Source: Eubacteriales bacterium (lineage in GTDB: Bacteria; Bacillota; Clostridia; Christensenellales; Aristaeellaceae). From it: a DNA stretch of 64,000 nt. The notes beneath the pieces are model-generated. The model worked only from the letters and a program-made list of their open reading frames with translations, had not been told where the DNA came from and did no database searches. Position numbers and translations under genes: made by a program. The number at the start of each line of letters is the position of its first letter. Position 1 is the first letter of the stretch. Below, one piece after another: positions 51,583-60,782 of the stretch. The stretch covers positions 1 to 64,000 of the forward strand of contig JAQUWD010000010.1 of NCBI GenBank assembly GCA_028693055.1, in the 5' to 3' direction.

Positions 51583-53373
51583 ATGGGAAATCCAGTTTGC
51601 AGCAATCCATTGTTAAGCCGTGCCGATGTGGAGCGCGCCGCCGTACAACTGATAGAGCCTTTGCTACCGTTGATGAGCGAAGGCTGCGCCCGTATTCATT
51701 TGGGAGATACCGGCGCTGTCTACAGCGATGAAATCGCTGAAATGGAAGCCTTTGCCCGTCCTCTATGGGCGATTGTGCCCATGCTGAAAGGACGCTGTGC
51801 GGGCGTTAAGCCCCTGTGGGAAAAATGGCGGCAGGGCATCATTCATGGCGTTGACCCCATGCACCCCGAATATTGGGGCGAAGTGGTGGATTACGATCAA
51901 CGACTAGTGGAAATGGCTGTTTTCGGCATGGGCATGGCTCTGACCCCCGACGAATTCTTTTTTGATCTGCCCAAGGAAGCGCAGCAAAATCTATACCGCT
52001 GGCTCAATCAGATTAACAACCATGATATGCCTAAGAACAATTGGACGTTCTTTCGGGTGTTGGTCAACATCGGCTTTCTGGTATGCGGTCTGCCTTATCC
52101 CAAGGAGCGCTTGAAAAAAGACCTTGCCATGATTGAGGAGCATTACGAGGGCGACGGCTGGTACTTCGACTACCCCAACCAACGGGAATACTATACGATG
52201 TGGGCGTTCCATTACTATGGACTGGTGTACGCCGCCGTGATGAAGGAGCGGGACGCGAAGCTGTCCGCCGAATACATCCATCGAGCGAAACAGATGGCGA
52301 CGGATTTTGCCTGTTGGTTTGACCGCAGCGGTGAAGCGCTCCCCTATGGCCGCAGCCTTTGCTACCGTTTTGCCGAAGGCGCGTTTTTCGCCGCCCAAGC
52401 GTTAGCCGAGGCGGAAACGGAAGCCGTGGATTACGGCGTGATGAAGCATTTGCTGCTGGGCAATATGCGCAAATGGTTTTCCAAGCCCATTTTTACCCGA
52501 GACGGAGTGCTCACCATCGGCTACGGCTATCCGAACCTGCTGATGGCCGAGGGCTATAACGCTCCCGGCTCTCCCTATTGGTCTATGAAGGCTTTTGCCT
52601 GTCTGGCATTACCTCAGGAGCATCCCTTCTGGCAGTCGGAGGAAAAAGCAGCTGTTACACCGGAAAAGAGCCTACAGCCCCATGCACGTTTGCTGCTGAC
52701 CCGCAGTGCGGACGGCAGCCATGTTATGGCCTACGAAGCGGGAAACCATGCCCACGAGCACGCCCATGACGAAGCCAAGTACGAAAAGTTTGTTTATTCC
52801 TCCGTTTTTGGCTTTAGCGTTTGCAAAGCCCAGAAGCTGTTAAAGGATGGCGCTTTTGATAACATGCTAGCCTTAAGCGAGGACGGAGACACCTATCATC
52901 CCCGTTATGGATGCCTTCACTATGAGCTGACCGAAAAAAGCGTTGTTTCCACTTGGAAGCCCTTTGCCGGTGTGACGGTCACCTCCGAGATCATCCCTAT
53001 GGGAGAATGGCATGTACGGGTGCATCACATTCACAGCGACCGTGAGCTGTTCGCCGCTGAGGGCGGCTATGCGATCGCCCGCTTCGGGGCGGGAGAAGCC
53101 TTACAGAAAGCCGATGCAAAAAGCGCGGCGGTCATTGCGCCTTGGGGCGTTAGCGGTGTGCTGAATCTGAAGGGCTACAGCGAGGGCACGATTGTCATGC
53201 CCGAGCCCAACACCAACCTGATGGTTCCCCGCACGCTACTGCCCACGTTGACCGCCAAGCTGCCGGCAGGCGACAGCCTGTTGATTTCAGCGGTCTACGG
53301 AACAGCCACCGGCAGTGCGGAGCTATGGAAAAATCCCCCGAAGGAGGTTACAAACAATGCAAACTTGGGCTGA
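51583..53373 (+). CDS. DUF2264 family protein
   Basis: A 596-residue protein from the ATG at 51583 with AAGGAGCTG upstream. The opening SEGCARIHLGDTGAVYSDEI, EAFARPLWAIVPMLKG and NNHDMPKNNWTFFRVLVN match DUF2264, an alpha-barrel family common in polysaccharide-use operons, with biochemistry unknown to me. EHAHDEAKYEKFVYSSVFGF is another conserved block. It overlaps the next gene's start region by 17 bases. Probably an intracellular glycan-processing enzyme. Confidence 0.87.
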   Translation: MGNPVCSNPLLSRADVERAAVQLIEPLLPLMSEGCARIHLGDTGAVYSDEIAEMEAFARPLWAIVPMLKGRCAGVKPLWEKWRQGIIHGVDPMHPEYWGEVVDYDQRLVEMAVFGMGMALTPDEFFFDLPKEAQQNLYRWLNQINNHDMPKNNWTFFRVLVNIGFLVCGLPYPKERLKKDLAMIEEHYEGDGWYFDYPNQREYYTMWAFHYYGLVYAAVMKERDAKLSAEYIHRAKQMATDFACWFDRSGEALPYGRSLCYRFAEGAFFAAQALAEAETEAVDYGVMKHLLLGNMRKWFSKPIFTRDGVLTIGYGYPNLLMAEGYNAPGSPYWSMKAFACLALPQEHPFWQSEEKAAVTPEKSLQPHARLLLTRSADGSHVMAYEAGNHAHEHAHDEAKYEKFVYSSVFGFSVCKAQKLLKDGAFDNMLALSEDGDTYHPRYGCLHYELTEKSVVSTWKPFAGVTVTSEIIPMGEWHVRVHHIHSDRELFAAEGGYAIARFGAGEALQKADAKSAAVIAPWGVSGVLNLKGYSEGTIVMPEPNTNLMVPRTLLPTLTAKLPAGDSLLISAVYGTATGSAELWKNPPKEVTNNANLG

Positions 53374-54487
53374 TGAGGTATTTGCGAAAATTGTAAAAAA
53401 ATATGAAAAAAGCGCGGCATTAGCCGCCGAGCAGAAGGTCATTCCCTATTTTGGGGAAAGCGGACGCTGGGTATCTTCCCCTTATGACGGCAACAGCTGG
53501 TGGACCAACGGCTTTTGGTCGGGACTGATGTGGCAGCTATACGTTCCCACCCAAAAGGAAATCTTCAAAGCAGAGGCGCTTCGGGTGGAAAAGCTTTTAC
53601 AGGCTGAATTGATGGCCTTTGACAAGCTCCACCATGACGTTGGCTTCATGTATTTGCCGTCCTCCGGCGTGCATTTCAAACTGACAGACGATGAAACAGC
53701 CAAACGGGATTTGCTCCATGCCGCCACTTTGCTGGCCGGACGTTTTAATCCCGTAGGCTATATCAGCGCGTGGAACCAAAACCGCCCCGGTTGGGCTATC
53801 GTCGATTGCATGATGAATCTGACGCTGCTCTATCAAGCCAGCGAGCTAACGGGCGACCCCCGTTTTGCCAATGTGGCCCGCATCCACGCAGACACCAGCA
53901 TTCGGGAGTTTGTCCGGGGGGACGGCAGCTGTAACCATATCGTCATCTTTGATCCGCTGACGGGCAAGGCTTTGGAAAAGCCGGGCGGGCAGGGCTACGA
54001 AGCCGGCTCTAGCTGGAGCCGCGGACAAGCGTGGGGGCTGTATGGTTTCACGCTAAGCTATCTGCATACCAAAGAGCAGCGTTATTTAGAAACCGCTTGC
54101 CGAATCGCGGATTACTTTATCGCTAACATTCGTCCGGATGGGCTGACCGATTGTGATTTCCGCCAGCCAAAGGAGGAGGAACGCATCGACAATATTGCCG
54201 GAGCCTGCGCTGCCTGCGGCTTGCTGGAGCTGGCAAAGCAGGTGGACGCTGAAAAAGCTCAAAGCTATCAAGAGGCGGCGCTTCGCATGCTACAGGCGCT
54301 GGACACGCTTTGCGCTGACTGGACGGACGACTGTCCCGGAATTTTACAGAAATGCACCGCCTCGTACCATAATGACGGCGCGGGACGACATGTGAATATC
54401 ATTTACGGCGATTATTACTTTGTGGAAGCCCTCTGCAAGCTGAGGGGAACAGACGTCGGGCCGTGGATGCCTATAAAAGGGGAATGA
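53357..54487 (+). CDS. Unsaturated glucuronyl hydrolase, GH88
   Basis: A 376-residue alpha/alpha-barrel enzyme from the ATG at 53357 with AAGGAGGTT upstream. SWWTNGFWSGLMWQLY, HHDVGFMYLPSSG, GWAIVDCMMNLTLLYQAS and GSSWSRGQAWGLYGFTLSY are GH88 hallmarks, including the catalytic Asp residues in HDVG and IVDCMMN. It hydrolyses the unsaturated uronic acid left by a lyase, which matches the upstream heparinase-like gene. Confidence 0.93.
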   Translation: MQTWADEVFAKIVKKYEKSAALAAEQKVIPYFGESGRWVSSPYDGNSWWTNGFWSGLMWQLYVPTQKEIFKAEALRVEKLLQAELMAFDKLHHDVGFMYLPSSGVHFKLTDDETAKRDLLHAATLLAGRFNPVGYISAWNQNRPGWAIVDCMMNLTLLYQASELTGDPRFANVARIHADTSIREFVRGDGSCNHIVIFDPLTGKALEKPGGQGYEAGSSWSRGQAWGLYGFTLSYLHTKEQRYLETACRIADYFIANIRPDGLTDCDFRQPKEEERIDNIAGACAACGLLELAKQVDAEKAQSYQEAALRMLQALDTLCADWTDDCPGILQKCTASYHNDGAGRHVNIIYGDYYFVEALCKLRGTDVGPWMPIKGE

Positions 54488-54493
54488 AAAGCC

Positions 54494-55276
54494 ATGAGCA
54501 AGCTACAAATTATACGTGGGCAGGAGATTCTGGCGCAGAACAGCGGTGCGGGAGAAGTACAGCTTCTATTTACCGGCTCCTATCAGCCGGGCGACCGAAT
54601 CGTCTTTGAAGCGAAGCAGGAGCATTGCGTTGTGCAGGTAGACCAGTCGCTCACTCCCGCAAGGGTGTTTCTGCCTGACCGCCGCATGGAGTATCGCCTG
54701 CCTCTTTCCGGGGATAATCTCGCCGTTTACCCGCCCCATGCCTTTGCGGGAGAAAAGCATTTACTCTCCTTGAAGCCGGACAACGGAAACGAATACCGCA
54801 ATCTAGCGCTCAACCCTGCCGATCAACGGGGAGAGGTAACTGCCTACCCCCATGCTACCGCCAATGTGGAGACCCGCGATGAGAGCGTCTTTTGCGCCCG
54901 AAATGTCATTGATGGGCTGCATATTGCGAACGGTCATGGAGAATGGCCCTATCAAAGCTGGGGAATCGGTGCGCGTACCGACGCTGAAATAACGCTTAAT
55001 TTTGGCCGCGAGGTAGAAATTGACGCTATGGCGCTATACCTGAGAGCCGATTTCCCCCACGACGCTTATTGGATCGAGGGAACGGCGGAGCTTTCCGACG
55101 GCTTTACCACAACCTTTCCCCTGCAGCAGTTGAACGGCGCTCAGCAAATCCAGCTGGGGAAGCATCGCGTACAATGGATTAAGCTTCATCATATGATCAA
55201 ATGTGATATGCCGTCTGCTTTCCCCGCCTTAAGGCAATGGGAGGTTTACGGCACAGACGTTTATCCCAATACGTAA
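54494..55276 (+). CDS. Discoidin (F5/8 type C)-like carbohydrate-binding protein
   Basis: A 260-residue soluble protein without signal peptide. After an N-terminal beta-rich part, residues about 105-255 look like a discoidin jelly-roll: NLALNPADQRGEVTAYPHAT, CARNVIDGLHIANGHGEWP, YQSWGIG, ITLNFGREVEIDAMALYLRAD and a closing LRQWEVYG strand. These folds usually bind sugars. It is the last gene of the LacI-controlled operon, 6 bp after GH88. No catalytic residues recognised; its purpose in the cytoplasm is unclear. Confidence 0.75.
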   Translation: MSKLQIIRGQEILAQNSGAGEVQLLFTGSYQPGDRIVFEAKQEHCVVQVDQSLTPARVFLPDRRMEYRLPLSGDNLAVYPPHAFAGEKHLLSLKPDNGNEYRNLALNPADQRGEVTAYPHATANVETRDESVFCARNVIDGLHIANGHGEWPYQSWGIGARTDAEITLNFGREVEIDAMALYLRADFPHDAYWIEGTAELSDGFTTTFPLQQLNGAQQIQLGKHRVQWIKLHHMIKCDMPSAFPALRQWEVYGTDVYPNT

Positions 55277-55294
55277 AGAGGAGCCTGCAACCCA

Positions 55295-56215
55295 ATGAAA
55301 GTCAGCCAAGCGCTTCGGGGCGTTGTTTTTGCTCTGCTTGCGGGTATTTGCTGGGGATTATCTGGAACCATGAGCCAATATCTATTTACTGCAAAGGGCG
55401 TCAGCTCCGGCTGGCTTACCGTATGGCGCATGCTGTTAAGCGGCGCTATCTTGCTGACCGTGACCGCTATACGCAAGCCAGCCGCCTTAAAACAGGTATG
55501 GACAGTAAAGGCTGACACAATCCAGCTGCTATTGTTTGCGGTATTGGGACTTATGGCTGTGCAGTTTTCTTATCTGCAAGCCATTCGTTACTCCAACGCA
55601 GGTACGGCGACCGCCATGCAATACTCCGGGGAGGCGCTCATTCTCCTTTATGCCTGCATCACTGAACGGCGCTTTCCCAAGGCCCTAGAGATACTGGCGC
55701 TGGTGTTAGCGCTGGGCGGCATCTATCTGCTGGCTACTCATGGCGATCCCAGCAACATGGCGCTCAGTGAGCAGGGGCTTCTCTGGGGCGTTATCGCTGC
55801 AATTTCGCTGATGCTTTATACGCTGCTTCCCGCAAGACTGATCCGCAAGTACGATAGCGCCTCCATTACCGGCTACGGCCTGCTGCTTGGCGGGCTTGCG
55901 CTTTCCCTATTCGTTCGCCCATGGGAAGAAACGGTAACGCTGGACGGCATGCTGCTGCTGGTGATGACGGGCATTATCCTGATTGGCACGGTGCTCAGCT
56001 TTACCATCTACTTGCAAAGCGTAGTAGATATAGGCGGGGTAAAAACCGGCTTGTTAGCCTCGGTAGAAACGATATCCGCCCCCTTCTTTGCCGTAGTGTG
56101 GCTTCATACCTCCTTTCAGCCAGTCGACTATCTAGGCTTTGGCTGTATCCTTCTGATGGTGGTGCTACTGGCTGTACCCGCGCTGAAAAAGGAGCTGTCC
56201 TCGATCCCATTCTAA
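55295..56215 (+). CDS. EamA/DMT family transporter
   Basis: A 306-residue membrane protein with ten hydrophobic helices in two EamA repeats (GVVFALLAGICWGLSGTMSQ and GLLWGVIAAISLMLYTLLPA starts). DMT-family proteins export metabolites such as amino acids; the substrate is unknown. AAAGAGGAG precedes the ATG. It lies 18 bp after the discoidin-like gene and ahead of a clear terminator, so it may be in the same transcript. Confidence 0.9.
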   Translation: MKVSQALRGVVFALLAGICWGLSGTMSQYLFTAKGVSSGWLTVWRMLLSGAILLTVTAIRKPAALKQVWTVKADTIQLLLFAVLGLMAVQFSYLQAIRYSNAGTATAMQYSGEALILLYACITERRFPKALEILALVLALGGIYLLATHGDPSNMALSEQGLLWGVIAAISLMLYTLLPARLIRKYDSASITGYGLLLGGLALSLFVRPWEETVTLDGMLLLVMTGIILIGTVLSFTIYLQSVVDIGGVKTGLLASVETISAPFFAVVWLHTSFQPVDYLGFGCILLMVVLLAVPALKKELSSIPF

Positions 56216-56229
56216 CCCTTTCATCCCTT

Positions 56230-56255
56230 CCCCGCTCTGATTGAGCGGGGTTTTT
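56230..56255 (+). terminator. Terminator after the EamA gene
   Basis: A perfect 8-bp stem (CCCCGCTC / GAGCGGGG), loop TGATT, followed by TTTTT. It closes the uronide operon. Confidence 0.92.
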
Positions 56256-56264
56256 CATTGCGCT

Positions 56265-56292
56265 TTTACAAATTGACAAAATATGCTATAAT
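56265..56292 (+). promoter_or_regulatory. Promoter of the sugar-sensing operon
   Basis: TTTACA (56265-56270), a 16-bp spacer and TATAAT (56287-56292), directly after the terminator of the preceding operon. Confidence 0.72.
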
Positions 56293-56367
56293 GTCGCTAC
56301 CAATGTTGAACACGAGATTGTTCCCCATAAAATAGGGACGACAAGGCCGTAGAAAGGTTGTAGAACT

Positions 56368-56676
56368 GTGGAAAATAAACCAAATAAGCAGGGAAAAGTG
56401 AATCCGGGCATGCATTCAACATTTCTGACGGTGATTGGCGCCTAATTTCTATATATCGCCTATCAGCTAGCCACAGAGGGGAGCAACGGCTCCGGAGGCA
56501 TGTCCGCGCCCGTCGCCATTCTATTTACCGTGTTCTTCGCCTTAGCCGGGTTAGGCGTTTTGTTTTACGCCGCGCGCCTCTGGCGGCGGAGTAAGCAAGA
56601 AAGCCCGCAGGACGCTTCCGAAAGCGACGATTCCGCATCAAATTCTGAACAGAACGACTCAACGCCATTCAAATGA
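56368..56676 (+). pseudogene. Small membrane protein gene with an in-frame TAA
   Basis: A GTG start with AAAGG upstream opens a frame of 25 codons (ending TFLTVIGA), then TAA at 56443-56445, then the same frame continues for 76 codons (FLYIAYQLATEG..., a helix SAPVAILFTVFFALAGLGVLFY, and an acidic Ser-rich tail) to a TGA that overlaps the next ATG. The two halves read as one two-helix membrane protein of about 100 residues. A single TAC-to-TAA change would explain it. It may be a pseudogene, a sequencing error or a programmed read-through. Confidence 0.65.
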
Positions 56677-57722
56677 AAACAAAAGTACAGCGCACCATTC
56701 CCCCAACGCTGTTGATCAGCGTGTTTGTGGTTGCTATGCTAGTTGCGCTTATTAACATGCAAGCGCGTATTGGCAGCCTGCCGGGAACGCAAACGGAGGC
56801 GGGGCATTCCTATCGTTACCATTTTGCCATGGTTGTCAATAGCGACGAAACCCCCTTTTGGCAATTTGTCTATACGGGCGCTCAACAGCGAGCCGCCCAG
56901 CAGGACGCCTACGTGGAGCTGATGGGCTCCAATTTAAACGAATATTACGCGGTAAGCGATCAGTTCCAAATGGCGGCATATGCAGGCGTGGATGGAATTT
57001 TCATCGTTCCTGACGGTGAGGACTATACCAACGAGCTGATTGGGAGAGCGGTGCAAAGCTCCACCGCCCCCACACCCGTACTAACGCTGATGGAAAACGA
57101 CTCCAACAGCGGACGCTCGGGGTACGTGGGCATCAATAATTATGAGCAAGGCGGGGCTTACGGGCGGCTCATTGCAGAAATAGCCGAAACCAAAAGCATA
57201 CGCAGCGTCATGCTGTTGGCTAACGCTACCCGCGGCGAAGATCAAAAGGGCGGCTATTCGGGCGACGTTATTTATTCCAGCCTGATTGAATCCCTTAATA
57301 AAAGCGGCCTAGGCGATACAATCACAGTGGATGTGCGGGCTGTGGATCATCAGAATGTTTTTGCCTGTGAAAAGGATATAAAGCTGCTATTCCAAAGCGG
57401 CGAAGTACCCGATGTTTTGATTTGTCCCGATTATCGCTTTACCATCAGTGCGGCCCAGGTGCTGGTGGATCAAAATCTGGTGGCACAGGTTAGCCTGCTG
57501 GGCGCGTCGCTTAGCCGAGAAATTCTGGAATACGTGAGCAAGGGAACTATTTCCGCTGTTGTAACTGTCGATCCCTACCAGCTGGGCAGCGTAAGCGTGG
57601 ATGAAATGATCGAGCTGATGCAAAACGGCCGCACCAACGATTTTACCGCATTGGAAACCATCCTCATCAATCAGGATAATGTGGATGAGTACGCTCTTGC
57701 GTTTGCGGAGAAACAGCCATGA
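56673..57722 (+). CDS. Membrane-anchored sugar-binding sensor protein
   Basis: A 349-residue protein of the type I periplasmic-binding family. An N-terminal hydrophobic segment (PPTLLISVFVVAMLVALI) acts as anchor or uncleaved signal. The mature part has FAMVVNSDETPFWQFVYTGA, GYVGINNYEQGGAYGRLIAE and LICPDYRFTISAAQVLVD. Its start overlaps the small upstream gene and its stop overlaps the histidine kinase start (ATGA), so it is probably the extracellular ligand sensor for that kinase, like XylFII-LytS pairs in clostridia. Confidence 0.85.
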   Translation: MKTKVQRTIPPTLLISVFVVAMLVALINMQARIGSLPGTQTEAGHSYRYHFAMVVNSDETPFWQFVYTGAQQRAAQQDAYVELMGSNLNEYYAVSDQFQMAAYAGVDGIFIVPDGEDYTNELIGRAVQSSTAPTPVLTLMENDSNSGRSGYVGINNYEQGGAYGRLIAEIAETKSIRSVMLLANATRGEDQKGGYSGDVIYSSLIESLNKSGLGDTITVDVRAVDHQNVFACEKDIKLLFQSGEVPDVLICPDYRFTISAAQVLVDQNLVAQVSLLGASLSREILEYVSKGTISAVVTVDPYQLGSVSVDEMIELMQNGRTNDFTALETILINQDNVDEYALAFAEKQP

Positions 57723-59230
57723 AGAGAATACCGCTTTGGTTCCGTCGGCAAAGCCTGCAAAAGAAGCTTATCATGGCGTTCCTGCTCACGATTCTGATTG
57801 CTCTGGCACTGAACATCAGCCTGTACAGCCAGTCCAGCCAGATTGCCGCCAGCGTTTCTACGATTTACGAAAGCAATATCAGCCTTTCCTCGCTGCGGGA
57901 AACGCTGGTAAGCATCCACAGCAATCTATACGCCTATCTCAGCGGAAACTATAAATCCCTTAACTCTTACTATTCGGAGCGGCAGCGCCTGACCAATTCA
58001 GCTGCCTCCTTAAACGATCGTTCAACGGACAATCCGGCGCGCTTAGCCGAAAAAAACATTCGCGGTCTGCTATTTAGCTACATCGAGCGCGCAGACAGCG
58101 CGGTGGCGGGTCATCGCGGAACGGATGTAGCCCAATATGGCGCAGATTACGAGGAAGCCGTCCAGATTTATCGTTATCTGCAAGCGGTCCTTAACACGCT
58201 TAACGAGGAGCGCTTTGCGGAAAACACCGTAAGCTACCAGCTACTGCTGGAAACCCAGCGTTATACGCAAAAAATGAATCTGTTCATCGTGGCGCTGATG
58301 ACCATGGCGGAGCTGGCAGTGCTGATTGTTTTCACTCGTCAGTCCATGCGCCCCCTTGTGGCCCTCAGCGAGCGGGCTACCCAAGTAGGTCATGGCCAGC
58401 TTGACCTTCCTCAGCTGGAGGTAACCAGCGGCGACGAAATCGGTCAGGTGACGGAAGCCTTTAACGCCATGACCATACGCCTTAACGAGTATATCCATAA
58501 TCAACAGGAAGCCTTTCAAAAGGAAAACAGGCTAAAGGAGGAGCAGCTCCGGCTGGAAGCGCTGCTCAAGGACGCACAGCTGGGGGCGCTGCAAGCGCAA
58601 ATCAACCCGCACTTTTTATACAACACGCTCAACGCAGGCAGTCAGCTTGCCATGCTGGAGGGGGCGGAACGAACCTGTCAATTTGTCAGCTGCGTCGCGG
58701 ACTATTTCCGTTATAATCTGCGCCGTTCGGGCAAGGATGTGACCCTGCAGGAGGAGCTTGAGCAGGCAGATAATTACTTTTTCATTATCAACACACGCTT
58801 TGCGGGGGAAATCAAATGCATCAGGCAGATTCCCAACGAGCTTCCACCCGTCAGTCTACCGGGGATGGTATTGCAGCCCATCGTGGAAAACGCCATCAGC
58901 CACGGCTTACACGATCAAGAGGGCGAAAAGCGCCTGACCTTTTCCGTAACGGAGGAAGCCACGCGTGTCATTGTAAGCGTAAAAGACAACGGATGCGGAA
59001 TGCCCCAAGAAATGATCGATCGCTTTTTGGCGCCAACTGTGGAGCCTTCCTCCAAGCCGGACGATCAGCATGGAATCGGTTTGGCGAACGTAATCAGTCG
59101 TCTGCGCTTATACTTCGGGCGCGACGACGTTATGGAGATTATCAGCGGCGGAGACTTTGAAGGCACCGAGGTGCGGATTCTCATCCCGAAAGGAGCGTGT
59201 TCCAATGTATCGGATCATACTGGCGGATGA
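57719..59230 (+). CDS. YesM-type sensor histidine kinase
   Basis: A 503-residue membrane kinase. Transmembrane helix 1 is at about 18-35, an extracellular domain follows to about 180, helix 2 is about 183-203, then a HAMP domain (RQSMRPLVALSERATQVGHG) and a His_kinase domain with phospho-acceptor His298 in NPHFLYNTLN. The HATPase domain has QPIVENAISHGL and KDNGCGMP. It overlaps the sensor gene by 4 bases and the response-regulator gene by 26. It should respond to sugar bound by the neighbouring binding proteins. Confidence 0.94.
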   Translation: MKRIPLWFRRQSLQKKLIMAFLLTILIALALNISLYSQSSQIAASVSTIYESNISLSSLRETLVSIHSNLYAYLSGNYKSLNSYYSERQRLTNSAASLNDRSTDNPARLAEKNIRGLLFSYIERADSAVAGHRGTDVAQYGADYEEAVQIYRYLQAVLNTLNEERFAENTVSYQLLLETQRYTQKMNLFIVALMTMAELAVLIVFTRQSMRPLVALSERATQVGHGQLDLPQLEVTSGDEIGQVTEAFNAMTIRLNEYIHNQQEAFQKENRLKEEQLRLEALLKDAQLGALQAQINPHFLYNTLNAGSQLAMLEGAERTCQFVSCVADYFRYNLRRSGKDVTLQEELEQADNYFFIINTRFAGEIKCIRQIPNELPPVSLPGMVLQPIVENAISHGLHDQEGEKRLTFSVTEEATRVIVSVKDNGCGMPQEMIDRFLAPTVEPSSKPDDQHGIGLANVISRLRLYFGRDDVMEIISGGDFEGTEVRILIPKGACSNVSDHTGG

Positions 59231-60782
59231 CGAGGGCCTAGAGCTCGAATCATTGCGTTTCATTCTGGAAAAAGCCTTTGGGGACGAATGTGTGATTGAA
59301 ACAGCCAAAACCGGCCGCACGGTGATTGAGCTGAGCGAGCGCTTTCATCCCGATATCGCCGTGATGGACATCCGCATGCCGGGAATCAACGGTATCGACG
59401 CTATGCGCGAAATTCGGCGTTTCAATACCAGCGTGCGCTTTATTGTGCTATCGGCTTACGATAGCTTTGATTATGCCAAGGAAGCCATCTCCTTAGGCGT
59501 TTCCAGCTACCTTACCAAGCCTGTCCACCGGGACAGCATCGTAGACGCTCTGCGCTCCGCCATGACGGAGATCGACAGTGAGCGCAGCCGTCTGAAGAAA
59601 AACCTACTGCTGCGTGAAAAGCTGGAAAACGCCATCCCCATGCTGGAAGCCGGGCTGCTGGACTCGTTATTACTTCGCCGGGATCATAAAAGCATGCTTC
59701 GGGACTATATCGACATGCTGGATATTCAGGAGGACGGCGGGTATTTTCTGGCGATTGATTTCCAATCGGAGGTTGAAGCAGGCGGCAATCTGGAAGTGGT
59801 GCGCAGCTATGAATGCGCCAAGCGGCTGATTACCGACGTTTTCCGTCACGCCATCAGCCAGCTGATGGGCAATCGAATCCTAGCCGTTGTTTTCTGCATG
59901 ACTCCCAAGGACGAATACCAAAGCCGCGTACAGGTGCTGGAACGGGTCCGGGAGTTGAAAAAGCGGCTGACGGAGGCGACGGAGCTTCCCGTTGCCATCG
60001 GAATCGGCTCTATCTGTCCAATTGAAAGCCTCTCGGATTCCTACGATCAGGCGCTGGCGGCGCTGGAAAGACGCATCAGCTCCGTGTCCCATTTTAACGA
60101 TCTGCCGCTATCCAAGCGCTGGGAGGAAGGCTACCCCTCAGAGGAGGAATACGCGATGTACGCCTCTGCCGAGAAGGGAGACGTAACCGCCACCTGCTAC
60201 CATGCAAACGCGTTCTTTTCCATGATGGTGCGCAATTACACCGATCACCCCATGGATGTAAAGCTTAAGGTGCTGGAGCTGGTGATGCGGGTGGAATATA
60301 TCGCCTTTCACACCGGAGGGCAGACCTACCATTTCATGCAGCGGCAGGGCTACATGGAAGCGGTGCTTGCTATCGACGATTTTGAAAAGCTTCGCCAATG
60401 GTACCTAAACAAGGTGCGCCTTGCCACGGAAAACATCGTGGGCGACAAGGAGAAAACCAGCCAGTCCATTGTGGAGCAGGCCAAGCAATATATTGATCAG
60501 CATTTTGCCAAGGACATTACCCTCAATAGCATCTCCCGGGAGATGCACGTCAGCCCTTACTATTTCAGCAAGCTATTCAAGGCCACCACAGAGCAGAACT
60601 TTATTGAATACCTTACGCAGCTGCGTATGGAAAATGCGAAGTCAAGGCTTTCCGGAACCAACCAAAGCGTGAAGGAAATTTGCCTGAGCATCGGATATAA
60701 CGACCCAAACTATTTCAGCCGTTCCTTTAAAAAGTATGCAGGGCTGTCCCCTAGCGAATACAGAGAGGAATTTGGAAAATGA
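59205..60782 (+). CDS. YesN-type response regulator (receiver plus AraC HTH)
   Basis: A 525-residue regulator from the ATG at 59205 (GAAAGGAGCG upstream). The receiver domain carries the phospho-acceptor Asp55 (VMDIRMPG) and YLTKPVHRD. A long central region follows; the C-terminal about 100 residues hold two AraC-type helix-turn-helix units (ITLNSISREMHVSPYYFSKLF and VKEICLSIGYNDPNYFSRSF). It pairs with the adjacent YesM kinase and probably activates the sugar transporter genes downstream. Confidence 0.94.
   Translation: MYRIILADDEGLELESLRFILEKAFGDECVIETAKTGRTVIELSERFHPDIAVMDIRMPGINGIDAMREIRRFNTSVRFIVLSAYDSFDYAKEAISLGVSSYLTKPVHRDSIVDALRSAMTEIDSERSRLKKNLLLREKLENAIPMLEAGLLDSLLLRRDHKSMLRDYIDMLDIQEDGGYFLAIDFQSEVEAGGNLEVVRSYECAKRLITDVFRHAISQLMGNRILAVVFCMTPKDEYQSRVQVLERVRELKKRLTEATELPVAIGIGSICPIESLSDSYDQALAALERRISSVSHFNDLPLSKRWEEGYPSEEEYAMYASAEKGDVTATCYHANAFFSMMVRNYTDHPMDVKLKVLELVMRVEYIAFHTGGQTYHFMQRQGYMEAVLAIDDFEKLRQWYLNKVRLATENIVGDKEKTSQSIVEQAKQYIDQHFAKDITLNSISREMHVSPYYFSKLFKATTEQNFIEYLTQLRMENAKSRLSGTNQSVKEICLSIGYNDPNYFSRSFKKYAGLSPSEYREEFGK

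Noticed and set aside
56275..56292. TTGACA close to TATAAT as a promoter
   Set aside because: The two hexamers are only about 6-8 bases apart, too close; TTTACA at 56265 gives a proper 16-bp spacer.
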